Shown in pieces: positions 12,665 to 23,351 of a DNA stretch of 64,000 nucleotides. Below the pieces are notes generated by a model. It saw nothing but the letters and a program-made list of their open reading frames with translations. It did not search any database and had not been told where the DNA came from. Origin of the DNA: Hygrophila difformis (Eukaryota; Streptophyta; Magnoliopsida; Lamiales; Acanthaceae); the NCBI GenBank assembly GCA_030278955.1, contig JAOANR010000010.1, forward strand, positions 25,264,444 through 25,328,443, read 5' to 3'. The position numbers and the translations under genes were made by a program. Every line of letters starts with the position of its first letter. Position 1 is the first letter of the stretch.

Positions 12665-12830
12665 CTTCTATTTTTTTTTTACTTAACAACCTATACATGG
12701 TAGGAAAGGGGTAGTGGGACTCATGCTACACAATTACAAAGGGGAGGGATAGGGGCCGGGTGAAAATCGAACCCCCAACCTGGGGGTTGAGAGTCGGGGA
12801 GCTTGACCACTTGGGTCAAGTCACAATCCC
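12665..12830 (-). mobile_element. tRNA-derived SINE, minus strand, with 12-bp target duplication
   Basis: On the minus strand it has an A-box-like CCAAGTGGTCAAG near its start, a B-box-like GGTTCGATT about 40 bases later, and a poly-A end (T-run at 12671-12680). The 12-mer AACTTATAATAC flanks it at 12653-12664 and 12831-12842, as expected for target-primed retroposition. Its length, about 166 bp, is normal for a plant SINE. I do not recognise the family name. Confidence 0.8.
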
Positions 12831-13301
12831 AACTTATAATACATTTGAATATACAATTTAAAATTGATCTAATTTAAATTTACTAAAATATTCAATTGAA
12901 TAGATAGTGCATGTCATTATTATTGTCTCATTAATTAAATAATGTATATCATTATTACACACTCATTAAAATCCTTAAATTGAAAAGTATAAATATATAT
13001 TTCTCCAATTTGGGAATTTCATTCAAAATATTTTAATATACATTAATTTCAGAAAATATATTCTTTTTTCATTATTATTTATTTCAATAATTAATTGTAA
13101 ATAATACCATTGTCTCGAGAGATGTAATGCTTAATTATACATTTTTTTAAATTTTTATTATAAATTTATGTTGAATTCTAAATATATTATAAAATTCGAA
13201 GTACTAATTTTATTCTATAACTTATAATACATTTGAATATAAAGATTTAAATTGATCCAATTTAAATTTATTAAAATAGTCAATTAAATTGATGTTGCAT
13301 G
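12831..13301. repeat. AT-rich direct repeat pair
   Basis: A block near 12831-12910 (AACTTATAATACATTTGAAT, then TTTAAATTGATC-like and AATTTAAATTTA-like text) recurs at about 13217-13295. With the SINE removed, its left flank (12625-12664) also aligns to 13188-13228. This is a tandem duplication of about 0.4 kb into which the SINE later inserted. No gene is seen here. Confidence 0.6.
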
Positions 13302-13346
13302 TCGTTGTTGTTGTTGTTATTATTATTGTTGTTGTCGTTGTTGTCG

Positions 13347-13386
<40 letters not shown>

Positions 13387-13397
13387 GATAGTGTATT

Positions 13398-13441
<44 letters not shown>
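13302..13441. repeat. GTT trinucleotide microsatellite, two blocks
   Basis: There are uninterrupted or lightly interrupted GTT runs at 13302-13384 and 13398-13441, separated and followed by TTTAGATAGTGTATTAT. On the minus strand the frame reads poly-Asn/poly-Gln, which I treat as a repeat artefact. Confidence 0.95.
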
Positions 13442-13444
<3 letters not shown>

Positions 13445-14022
13445 GATAGTGTATTATGATCAACTGTTCGCTTTGAAGAGTTTTATAGAAGATTTGTGAT
13501 CTCATTTAATCAATTGAGATATATTTAGTATTTCTTTGAAAACTATGGTTCCCCTTAGATGGTTCATGAGTTGGGAAGTGTTAAAGTGGTCATTAATATG
13601 CATTGTAATAAATAGCATTTATTTATTTGGTTTTATTTTTATCTTTTTTCCCAGATAATTTGACATTTGGATATCAAATGGGTTGGTGATAATGGCTAAA
13701 ATTGACCATTATTTTCAATCTATTTTCGTGTATAAACATGGACATTTGATCGCATTCCGGTCTTATTTAAATAAGAAAGCAGTTGAATTTGACAGATATA
13801 TGCAAGTTTGTATAAATAATAAGCTGGTATTGAAAAAACACAAAATTATTATTTTATTAAATTTGTGTTGAAAAATTCAAAAACATGATAAAAATATTAA
13901 AAATTCCACATTTGAGAATTATGGTTTGGTGGTATCTGTTCGGTGGAACACGGGTCCATTAAATAGAACACAAACCAAATAATCAATTGTGAGAAATATC
14001 TATATTTATACATATCTCTATA
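13442..14022. other. AT-rich intergenic DNA, nothing recognised
   Basis: No gene, RNA or element end could be supported. The last base (A at 14022) would be the host base before the Helitron-like start. Confidence 0.6.
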
Positions 14023-14373
14023 TCTCTATATATTATAAGAGAATTTTGCCAAAATTTTCTATACCTGAATTTCATTCTCAGCCGTCGGATCCAGATTCAA
14101 TTTGATTTCTGGCCATTGGATCTCAAATCTTCCTCCCAACATCTAATTCTCCCGCATTCCAGTATTATATTTCTTCTCGTTCCAGGATCGATCCCGCAGG
14201 CTGCACATTCACTCCCCTCTTTCTCATTTTCTTCTGCAATTTCTTTCATTCGTCTCTCATCTAACCCTAGCCCGTCCCCCTAATCGTCCTCCCCAATCTT
14301 ATCTAACCCTATCTTGAAGCTTATTTCGATGGAGCTTGTTTATGTCACTCAACTTCTTCCTCTAAACTCCTAC

Positions 14374-14430
14374 ACGCTTCAGTCCCTCCTCCCAACCCTT
14401 CGATTAGTCCCTCCTCCCAACCCTTCGATT
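14374..14430 (+). repeat. Short tandem duplication in Helitron 5' part
   Basis: AGTCCCTCCTCCCAACCCTT followed by CGATT occurs twice in tandem. It lies in a C-rich leader-like stretch of the putative Helitron that also contains TCTAACCCTAGCC. No gene is recognised between 14080 and 14497. Confidence 0.7.
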
Positions 14431-14497
14431 CGTCTTCGCCGGCTCCTTCGAATCGTTGTCCTTTGCAGGAACCGTGTAGGTAGCCGTCGCGCCTCAC

Positions 14498-15417
14498 TGT
14501 TAGAATTAGTGGCCCAAATCTGAAGCCCAATCGGCCCATGAAGGCTAATAAGCTGAGGCCTATTACCTTAATACCCTAAGTATTAATACTCCCTCCAGCC
14601 GTTCACCCAAAACCCAACCCTCATTTCCATTTTTCTGTCTGGAGCGGCGCCCCACCTCCTCCCTTCCATCATCAGATTTCCTCTCCCCATTTTCTTGTCT
14701 CTTTCACCTCTACTAGGTTAGATATGTTCTTCCATTAGATAGTGAGTGTGTGTGAGCAAGGGATTGAGAGGTGTGAGGTATTGTGGGGGTTGGATTACCG
14801 GACCTTGGGGTTCCGGTAGGGCTGTGAGCTTCTCCTTTTTAGAGCCTTGGTGGCTAGGTCGCCGGAAATCGGTTTTCCGGCGAAGGGTTTGAGGGCGGCA
14901 AGGGCTGTGGAGGCTTGACGCCCGCTGTGGCGTAGGTGGTGGCTCGGCAGGAAGCTGCGGTGGCCGGCGAGGGTGTTGGCAACGGCCTTGGTGGCGGATC
15001 CGGTGGATCTTAGTGTTCCCGTCGAGTTGTGTCTCATTTTGGTGCTCCGAGCCAACTTATTCATAGATCTTTATAAATCTATTGGTATACTTCATTTTCT
15101 TTAACATTTGTTGTTATTTCTTTGTTCCACTAACATCTATTGTAGATTCAACAAAGTGGAGACTAAAAGGAAGGATATGGACTGAAAACGAGGACGAACG
15201 GAGGAGATCTTGGAGGCGCCGGAATCTGTCCGCCGGAGGCAGATCAGATCCGGCCAGCAGCAGCCTTCCAAGGCCGTTTATGCTTTTGTTTTCTGTTTTC
15301 TGTTTTCATATTTTGAGTGAACATGTATTTGTGAGATAAAGCTATGTAATCCCATAGTTGTAGGGCCTTTAAGGTTTGTAATAGTTTAGGTAATACAGGG
15401 TATCGGTTTACCCAACA
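14498..15417 (+). mobile_element. Copia 1 5' LTR
   Basis: It runs from TGTTAGAATTAGTGG to CCCAACA. It contains a GC-rich block at about 14800-15060 and a second one at 15160-15280; short frames there are LTR text, not genes. Confidence 0.96.
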
Positions 15418-15418
15418 G

Positions 15419-15430
15419 TGGTATCAGAGC
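15419..15430 (+). other. Copia 1 primer binding site
   Basis: TGGTATCAGAGC lies one base after the LTR and is complementary to initiator tRNA-Met. The 593-bp leader from here to the start codon is non-coding. Confidence 0.95.
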
Positions 15431-16023
15431 CATAGGCCACTGTGGGACGGGAATTGGTCAAGGCATCCCCGCAAGGTATATTAGCTTGATCTCACTTTTA
15501 CATTTTCGCAAATGGTTTACTTTCCTGGAGGAGAATACTCCGGGTTGCTGTTTTATGTGCTTGGTTGAAACTGTATTATTTTAGATCTGCCATAGCTGTT
15601 TGAAACTGCCTTCTGTGCTGTCTTGGTGATCTTGCTTTTCTGTGTGAAATGTGCTTTCTGTGATTATTCTGTGCTTTGTGCAATATTTGGGATTTGAGTA
15701 TTTTTGGGGACTAAAAATTAAATTTCAGATCTCTGAAAAGTTGATTCTGAAAAGTGCATTGAGAAGTGTGCATTTTTGGGAATCTGTAAAAAATCCTTGA
15801 AATTTGAAAAGTGATCGTTTGAACTGTTTGGGCTCCTAAATTAAATTGGGCCTGCCCAACAGTTGGGTCAATTCTGAAAATTTTTTGGGCTCCCAAAATT
15901 AATTGGGTATGCTTAAAAATTTAAAAGGATGTTATATGCTATAGGGTGGAAGTAATTGTGATTAGTTGGCTAAGTGTTTGAGCACTTGTTTGCTCATTCT
16001 AATTAAAAAGGCCAAACACAATA

Positions 16024-19000
16024 ATGGCTTCTACCTCAAATAGCATAGTTCCTTTTAATGGAAAGAACGACTTCAGCATCTGGCAAGTTAAGATGCGTTG
16101 TGTTCTTGTCCAACAAAGAAATTGGAATGCAATTGACCAACTCTTTGATAAAGATGTGACTGAAGCTAAAAAGACTGAAACTGATGAACTTGCTAAATCT
16201 GCCATTATCCTTAGTTTATCTGATGCTGTGCTTAGAAAAGTTAGTGATTGCAAAACAGCCAAGGACCTTTGGGAGAGGCTGTCTGAACTGTATGCTGAGT
16301 CATCTTTGTCTTCTAGAATATTCCTTCTTGGTAAATTTTTTAAATTTAAATTGGATATATCTAGAGACTTAGATGAGGGTTTAGATAATTTCACTAAACT
16401 TGTTCAGGACATAAAAGCAACTGGTGATAAGCATATAGATGATTATGTGCCTATAGTGTTGTTGAATGCCATCCCTGATTCATATTCTGATGTGAAATCT
16501 GCTATCCAATATGCTAGAGATGATTTGACTTTAGATCATGTGATTAAGAGTCTAAAGAACAAAGAACTTGAAATGAAGAATTCCTCTAAGCATTCTGATA
16601 AGGTGTTTATGACTAGGGGTAGGTCTTGGAAAAAGAGTAATCACCAACAGCATAATGATAGGGGCAGAAGCAATGCTAGGGGTCAGTCTAAATCACATAG
16701 ATCTCAATCAAGAGGAAAACATGATAAGAAATGTTATAATTGCGGTAAGAAAGGCCACTTCATTAAAGATTGTAGACTCCCTAAGAAAGAGAAGAATCAA
16801 ATTGATAATCAGAACAATGATGTTAATGCTGTGACTGATGTAGCAGTTAGGCATGATGAGCTGTTGATGGTTCATGATATGAATTGTTTTTCTGATGTTA
16901 ATATGGCCAAAGATGTTTCTAAATCTGTGTGGTTGTTAGACTCAGGGTGCACCTCCCATATGTCTCCTCATGTTGAATTATTTGAATTCTATCAACCTGT
17001 TGAAAATGACTTTGTGTTCATGGGTAATGACAATAGATGTCTTGTCTTAGGTATAGGAAAAATTGTCTTACAATTTGAGAATGGGACTAGATTCTGCCTT
17101 GATTCTGTGAAACATGTGCCTGATTTGTCTTACAATTTGATTTCTCTTGCGACCTTGCAGAAGAAAGGTTTAGAAGGGAGAATTGGTAATGACATGATTA
17201 AAATGTTCAAAGGGAATTTGATGTTGTTTAAGGCCATTATCAAGAATAATCTCTTTGTGGTTTCTAATGTGGTTAATTGTGCTCTTGCTGCTAGTTCTAG
17301 TTCTAATAAGGTGAAAGAGAATACACTTTTGTGGCATGCTAGACTAGGGCATATGAGTGACAAAGGCATGAAATTTCTGAAAGATGCTGGTTGTTTAAAA
17401 TCTGATTTATGTGAAGTTGATCTTTGTGAATCATGCTTAGCTGGTAAACAACATAGAGTGTCTTTTAACTCTTCATATCCCGTTGGGATAAAATCCACCC
17501 GTGTACTGGAGTACATTCATGCTGATGTGTGGGGTCCTTCTTCGACGCCCACACATGGTGGTAGAAGATACTTTTTATCTATCATGGATGATTTTTCTAG
17601 AAAAGTTTGGGTATTTCTCATGCAAAACAAATCTGATGTTTTTGGGAACTTTAAACAGTGGAAAGCTTTGATTGAAAATCAAACTGGTTTAAAGATTGGT
17701 ACACTTAGGACTGATAATGGGCTTGAATTTTGTAATAATCATATGGATGCTTTGTGTGCTGAATCTGGTATTAGAAGGCATAAATCTGTTCCTTATTCAC
17801 CTCAACAGAATGGGGTCATTGAAAGAATGAACAGAACTTTATTAGAAAAGGTTAGGTGCTTGATGGCACCTACTGGCCTTTCTAAGAAGTTCTGGGGTGA
17901 AGCACTGATGACAGCTGCTTACTTAGTTAATAAATCACCCAATGCCCCTTTGAATGGTAAATCTCCCGATTCTGTCTTTTTTGGTAAACCTGTTGATTAT
18001 GAACATCTAAGAGTATTTGGATGTTCAGCTTTTGTGCATACTAGTAATGATAAATTGGACCCTAGAACCAAGAAATGCATTTTCTTAGGTTATCCTGAGG
18101 GTATCAAGGGGTACAGGTTGTTTGATAGATCAGGGGGTGGTTTTAAAATCATTGTTAGTAGGGATGTGATTTTTAATGAATCTGAATTTCCTATGAAAGT
18201 TTTTGAGAATGATAGTGCTTCTGTTGAGGTGGAGTCTTCTTATGTGGAACATTCTGTGAATTTGCCTGCTCCCATTACTGTGCCTAATGTGATTGAGAAT
18301 GCTGAAATTGCTGATCCCAATTTGCATGTGAATGAGGAACCCATAACTGATACCCATGATATTGATGAAGGTGGAGCTCAGAATGATGATGTTAATGTTG
18401 AACATGATTTGAATGATTATGTGCTAGCTAGAGATAGAGCTAGAAGAGTAGGTAGAACTCCTGCTAGGTGTTCAGATTGTGTTCTTACTGCTTATGCTAT
18501 GACTGTTTGTGAAGAACTTGATAATCTAGAGCCTAAATCATATTCTGAAGCTGTTAAGTCTAAACAGGCTAGTAAGTGGCTTAGTGCTATGAATGAGGAA
18601 ATTGAATCATTGCATAAAAATGAGACATGGCTGTTGATTCCTAGGGCTGATAATATTTCTGTGATTGATTGTAAATGGATTTATAAAATTAAGCAGGAAA
18701 CTCATGGTGAGAGGTTTAAGGCTAGACTTGTAGCTAAGGGCTTTACTCAGAAAGAGGGTGTAGATTATTCTGAAATATTTGCACCTGTTGCTAAGTTCAC
18801 TACTATTAGAGTAATGCTTGCCTTAGTTGCTCATTTTGATTGGGAGCTTATACAAATGGATGTTAAAACTGCTTTCTTGCATGGTGATATTGATAAGAAA
18901 ATTTGTATGAAGCAACCTGAAGGTTTTGTGGATAAAACCAAACCCAATCATGTATGCCTGTTGAAAAAAGCCTTGTATGGACTGAAACAAGCACCTAGAC

Positions 19001-20082
19001 AATGGAACATTAAGTTTGACAAATGCATGAAAGACATAGGTTTCACCAGATCTAAATTTGATCATTGCTTATATCTGAAGGATGTGAATTCTGTGCCTAT
19101 GTTCTTACTGCTTTATGTTGATGATATGCTGCTTGTCAGTCCTTGCAGGAAAAGCATTGTTGAAGTTCAAAATTGTTTGAACAAGAGTTTTGACATGAAG
19201 AATCTAGGAGAAGCCAAATGCATTCTTGGAATGCATATAGTTAGGGATAGGGCTAATTCAACCCTAATCCTTAACCAGGCTGAATATGTGAAGAAAATTC
19301 TCTCTAGATTCAAGATGTCAAATGCTAAACCTGTTGGTTGCCCTCTTGCTTCTCATTTCCTGTTGACTAAAGAACAATGCCCTAAAAATGAATCTGAAAT
19401 GAAAGATATGGAATCTGTCCCTTATGCTCATGCCATTGGTTCTGTTATGTATTTGATGATTTCTACTAGGCCTGATTTAGCATATCCTATAAGTTGTTTG
19501 AGCAGATTTATGGCTAATCCTGGTAGACCACATTGGGAAGCTCTGAAATGGTTGTTGAGATACTTAATCAAGTCTATGCATTACTCTCTGTGTTTTGCTA
19601 AATGGAATGATGATTTATTTGTGACTGGTTATGTAGACTCTAACTTTGCTAATGATAAGGATAGTAGGAAGTCTACTACATCCTATGTGTTTACTGTAGG
19701 TGGTTCTTGTGTGAGTTGGAAATCTCAATTGCAACCTGTTGTTGCCTTGTCCACTACAGAATCTGAATTCGTTGCCATTACTGAAGCTTTTAAAGAAGGA
19801 ATATGGTTTAGTGGTCTGATGCATGAACTAGGATTAAAGAATGAGATAACCATATATTCTGATAGTCAATCTGCTATTCAGTTAAGCAAACATCCTGTTT
19901 TTCATGATAGGTCTAAACATATTGATGTTAAGTACCACTTCATTAGGGACAATGTTGAGTGTGAAAAACTGAAACTGGATAAAATTGCTTCTGAATTTAA
20001 TCTCGCTGATATGGGAACTAAGTGTTTGCCTGCTGAGAAGATGTTATCATGCATGAAAATTCTTCACTTTGACTTTGGCTAA
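16024..20082 (+). CDS. Ty1/copia Gag-Pol polyprotein, intact (1352 aa)
   Basis: This single uninterrupted frame encodes capsid and all enzymes of the element. Gag occupies about residues 1-235. A CCHC zinc knuckle (CYNCGKKGHFIKDC) is near 237. The aspartic protease has LLDSGC near 305. A GAG-pre-integrase region with WHARLGH is near 437. The integrase core has DVWGP near 501, RTDNGLEF near 562 and the catalytic Glu in GVIERMN near 595. RT starts near KWIYKIK (884), with YVDD near 1031. RNase H spans about 1200-1345, with DSNFANDKDSRK and TTESEF. Domain order integrase-RT-RNase H marks Ty1/copia; a TNT1-94-like (Tork) affiliation is my inference. The start at 16024 is the first ATG after the leader. 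No frame break is visible, so it may be active. Confidence 0.96.
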   Translation: MASTSNSIVPFNGKNDFSIWQVKMRCVLVQQRNWNAIDQLFDKDVTEAKKTETDELAKSAIILSLSDAVLRKVSDCKTAKDLWERLSELYAESSLSSRIFLLGKFFKFKLDISRDLDEGLDNFTKLVQDIKATGDKHIDDYVPIVLLNAIPDSYSDVKSAIQYARDDLTLDHVIKSLKNKELEMKNSSKHSDKVFMTRGRSWKKSNHQQHNDRGRSNARGQSKSHRSQSRGKHDKKCYNCGKKGHFIKDCRLPKKEKNQIDNQNNDVNAVTDVAVRHDELLMVHDMNCFSDVNMAKDVSKSVWLLDSGCTSHMSPHVELFEFYQPVENDFVFMGNDNRCLVLGIGKIVLQFENGTRFCLDSVKHVPDLSYNLISLATLQKKGLEGRIGNDMIKMFKGNLMLFKAIIKNNLFVVSNVVNCALAASSSSNKVKENTLLWHARLGHMSDKGMKFLKDAGCLKSDLCEVDLCESCLAGKQHRVSFNSSYPVGIKSTRVLEYIHADVWGPSSTPTHGGRRYFLSIMDDFSRKVWVFLMQNKSDVFGNFKQWKALIENQTGLKIGTLRTDNGLEFCNNHMDALCAESGIRRHKSVPYSPQQNGVIERMNRTLLEKVRCLMAPTGLSKKFWGEALMTAAYLVNKSPNAPLNGKSPDSVFFGKPVDYEHLRVFGCSAFVHTSNDKLDPRTKKCIFLGYPEGIKGYRLFDRSGGGFKIIVSRDVIFNESEFPMKVFENDSASVEVESSYVEHSVNLPAPITVPNVIENAEIADPNLHVNEEPITDTHDIDEGGAQNDDVNVEHDLNDYVLARDRARRVGRTPARCSDCVLTAYAMTVCEELDNLEPKSYSEAVKSKQASKWLSAMNEEIESLHKNETWLLIPRADNISVIDCKWIYKIKQETHGERFKARLVAKGFTQKEGVDYSEIFAPVAKFTTIRVMLALVAHFDWELIQMDVKTAFLHGDIDKKICMKQPEGFVDKTKPNHVCLLKKALYGLKQAPRQWNIKFDKCMKDIGFTRSKFDHCLYLKDVNSVPMFLLLYVDDMLLVSPCRKSIVEVQNCLNKSFDMKNLGEAKCILGMHIVRDRANSTLILNQAEYVKKILSRFKMSNAKPVGCPLASHFLLTKEQCPKNESEMKDMESVPYAHAIGSVMYLMISTRPDLAYPISCLSRFMANPGRPHWEALKWLLRYLIKSMHYSLCFAKWNDDLFVTGYVDSNFANDKDSRKSTTSYVFTVGGSCVSWKSQLQPVVALSTTESEFVAITEAFKEGIWFSGLMHELGLKNEITIYSDSQSAIQLSKHPVFHDRSKHIDVKYHFIRDNVECEKLKLDKIASEFNLADMGTKCLPAEKMLSCMKILHFDFG

Positions 20083-20225
20083 AATGTTCTGTTTCTGATG
20101 CATGATTTACTGCTTTAATACTCTGTGTATATTGCTGGTATGTGACAGGGAAGTGAAGGTACCAAAGGCGATGACGATAATGCCCCAAAATTGAGCACAC
20201 TCGGTTCTAGTACAGAATTTGGGCC

Positions 20226-20236
20226 AAGGTGGAGAT
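20226..20236 (+). other. Copia 1 polypurine tract
   Basis: AAGGTGGAGAT directly precedes the 3' LTR and would prime plus-strand DNA synthesis. The 143 bp between the stop codon and here are non-coding. Confidence 0.85.
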
Positions 20237-21156
20237 TGTTAGAATTAGTGGCCCAAATCTGAAGCCCAATCGGCCCATGAAGGCTAATAAGCTGAGGCCC
20301 ATTACCTTAATACCCTAAGTATTAATACTCCCTCCAGCCGTTCACCCAAAACCCAACCCTCATTTCCATTTTTCTGTCTGGAGCGGCGCCCCACCTCCTC
20401 TCTTCCATCATCAGATTTCCTCTCCCCATTTTCTTGTCTCTTTCACCTCTACTAGGTTAGATATGTTCTTCCATTAGATAGTGAGTGTGTGTGAGCAAGG
20501 GATTGAGAGGTGTGAGGTATTGTGGGGGTTGGATTACCGGACCTTGGGGTTCCGGTAGGGCTGCGAGCTTCTCCTTTTTAGAGCCTTGGTGGCTAGGTCG
20601 CCGGAAATCGGTTTTCCGGCGAAGGGTTTGAGGGCGGCAAGGGCTGTGGAGGCTTGACGCCCGCTGTGGCGTAGGTGGTGGCTCGGCAGGAAGCTGCGGT
20701 GGCCGGCGAGGGTGTTGGCAGCGGCCTTGGTGGCGGATCCGGTGGATCTTAGTGTTCCCGTCGAGTTGTGTCTCATTTGGGTGCTCCGAGCCAACTTATT
20801 CATAGATCTTTATAGATCTATTGGAATACTTCATTTTCTTTAACATTTGTTGTTATTTCTTTGTTCCAGTAACATCTATTGTAGATTCAACAAAGTGGAG
20901 ACTAAAAGGAAGGATATGGACTGAAAACGAGGACGAACGGAGGAGATCTTGGAGGCGCCGGAATCTGTCCGCCGGAGGCAGATCAGATCCGGCCAGCAGC
21001 AGCCTTCCAAGGCCGTTTATGCTTCTGTTTTCTGTTTTCTGTTTTCATATTTTGAGTGAACATGTATTTGTGAGATAAAGCTATGTAATCCCATAGTTGT
21101 AGGGCCTTTAAGGTTTGTAATAGTTTAGGTAATACAGGGTATCGGTTTACCCAACA
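20237..21156 (+). mobile_element. Copia 1 3' LTR
   Basis: A complete 920-bp copy of the 5' LTR, TGTTAG to CCAACA, followed by the CTCAC target duplication. Confidence 0.96.
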
Positions 21157-22178
21157 CTCACCCTTGCTGCTCCGTATCGGACTCTGCTACTGCCTGCGCG
21201 CGAATCCAGTCTGTATCTCCGCCTTGCTGCTCCGTATGGGACTCTGCTATACGCTTCATTTGAAGACTTCATCTCTGTGTAAGAATTTTTCGCATTGGTT
21301 GTGGTTCCCATTTCTTCTATCTGCTCTGTCTGACATAGGGGTGATATCGAGTCTCTGACATTGCGAACGGAGGCAGGTCCGCCTTTGGAGTGTATACTAG
21401 GTTGCGATTGGGCAAAACTATTGGGTACTTAGCGTTCAATCGACAACCGAAGAAGTTAATGTGTCTAAATTTAGGGTTTACAATTCCAGTTTGACTTTTG
21501 TTTTTCCAATAAATTTTGTTGCGCTATAGTTGTGCCTTATCTTTTGAAATCAGCCCCATGTTTGATTTTGTTGTTCTGTATGTTGAGTGTTGAGACATGG
21601 GAATCCCCAATTCAGAGCTGATGTCGAGAAGATTCAGGATTACCAAAGTATTGGCAATTGAAACGAGTTGTTTGAATCCACTGACATAGGGCATTATTTG
21701 AGGAATAGATAAGGCACGTTGTTGCTCAAAATTTGCAACGATTGTCAAGTTCTGTCGTTCATATTTGTAAAAATGGAATGGTCCTACTATACTAAATTTC
21801 TAGAATTATTTTGACATATGCTCTCTGGTAGATCCTATATTGTTCTTTTATCTGAATAATTGCTCTTAGGGAAATATGACTTTATTTTTATGTGATTGAG
21901 TGATTCTAACTGGTAATGAAGATTTAATAATTTACAATCAGAAGAATGGTAGGCAAATATGATAATTTCTTGTTTTATGATTAATGTGGCATCCAGTAAG
22001 TTATATGTGCTGATCTTATGAAATTTACTAGCAAGGCTCTTTGATTTATCATGGGAACAAGTTATTTTTATTCATTTCTCGGATCATTGTGCTCAGTGCT
22101 CACCTATAGATGAAACCCATAGATGGAAAGTTTTGTTAGTAACTAGATGTAAAATACAACTGCATGCCTCATTTCAGG
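21157..22178 (+). other. Helitron interior, no gene recognised
   Basis: It resumes the sequence interrupted by copia 1. CCTTGCTGCTCCGTAT is duplicated about 58 bp apart near 21162 and 21220. The rest is intron- or UTR-like T-rich DNA, possibly part of the captured SIN3 locus. Confidence 0.5.
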
Positions 22179-23351
22179 AAGCTTGAGGAGCAAACAAGTT
22201 ATCAGATCTTTAAAGGAAGACAGAGATGGCATAGATCACAACAGAGTGGACAGAGATAGATATAGGGACCGTGACAATGGAGAAAGGGATAGGCATGATA
22301 GAGGTTTTGTCTACAACACTAGAGAGGGATAAAAAGTGTCTCCATATGCAAGTAGAGAGAAGTTCACATTGAAACCCATTCAAGAACTTGATCTCTCGAA
22401 CTGCGAGAACTGCACTCCAAGTTACCGACTTCTTCCAGAGAATATAGGTTTTTATCATCTAATATTTCATAACTTTGTATTACGAAAAATCTTGCTCATT
22501 GCACTGACATGTCCATGTGACAGTATCCAATCCCACAGGCAAGCTGTAGAACAGAGATTGGTAATAAGGTTCTGAATGATCATTGGGTGTCTGTTACTTC
22601 TAGACGTGAGGATTACTCATTCAAACACATGGGCAAAAATCAATATGAGGAAAGCCTATTTCGGTGCGAGGATGATAGGTAGAAATGAGAAAACTTCAGA
22701 CTTTTGAGATTTTTATTCCCTGTTTCACATCTGGTCAAATGTTCTCCCTTCTTCTTTAGACTCTACAAAAATTTCATTTAATGCTTAAATATCTGTTCAA
22801 ATGGAAATTATTGGGAAATCTGGAATTCTGTGTTGACAATTGGCATTTGGTGACCTGAACATGATTCCAGATTTGAGCTTGACATGTTGGTGGAGTCTGT
22901 GAACACACCAGCAAAGCGTGTTGAGGAAATCTTGAACACTTTAAATGCTCAAAAAAATATGCCAGAAAGTCCATTTTTTATTGAAGACCATTTGACAGGT
23001 TGGATAATTCCCATATTGTGTATATAACTCTGTGTGTGTTTGTTTGTGTGTGTATTTATGAAAGTCAATAGTCCTTGGTTTCCATTCTTATTCCAACTCT
23101 TAACCTCCGGTACATTGAACGTTTATATGGTGACCATGGGCTTGATGTAATGGATGTATTAAGGAAGAATGCACCACTTTCCCTGCCAGTTATTCTAACT
23201 CGCTTGAAGCAGAAACAAGAAGAATGGGCACAGTGTCGTGCTGATTTTAACAAAGTTTGGATTGAAATTTATGTTAAGAACTACCACAAATCACTTGATC
23301 ATAGGAGCTTCTACTTTAAACAGTAGGATTCAAGGAACTTGAGTGCTAAAG
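22179..23351 (+). pseudogene. Captured fragment of a SIN3-like co-repressor gene
   Basis: Four exon-like blocks separated by introns read as the conserved middle of plant SIN3 (paired amphipathic helix) proteins, scaffolds of histone deacetylase complexes in the nucleus. Block 1 (22179 to about 22447) has an Arg/Asp-rich stretch, then [13 protein letters not shown]. Block 2 (22523-22679) reads YPIP through LFRCEDDR, with HWVSVTS. Block 3 (22871-22998) begins FELDMLVESVN. Block 4 (about 23092-23351) has [15 protein letters not shown] and [11 protein letters not shown]. Only this segment is present: no PAH repeats before it and no C-terminal part after it. Stops occur after NTREG (22330-22332) and after FYFKQ (23324-23326), and the block-4 acceptor reads CAA instead of CAG. 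It is therefore a decayed gene fragment, carried by the putative Helitron. Confidence 0.88.

Larger units (their letters stand above)
14498..21156 (+). mobile_element. Full-length Ty1/copia retrotransposon, intact, with target duplication
   Basis: Two 920-bp LTRs (14498-15417 and 20237-21156) flank a primer site, one intact gag-pol frame and a polypurine tract. The 5-mer CTCAC occurs directly before (14493-14497) and after (21157-21161). By eye the LTRs differ at about nine positions (roughly 1 percent), so insertion is recent. All parts needed for autonomous transposition appear present. It is nested in the 5' part of the putative Helitron. Confidence 0.97.

Noticed and set aside
13323..13505. 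Minus-strand poly-Asn/poly-Gln frame
   Set aside because: It is translation of the GTT microsatellite.
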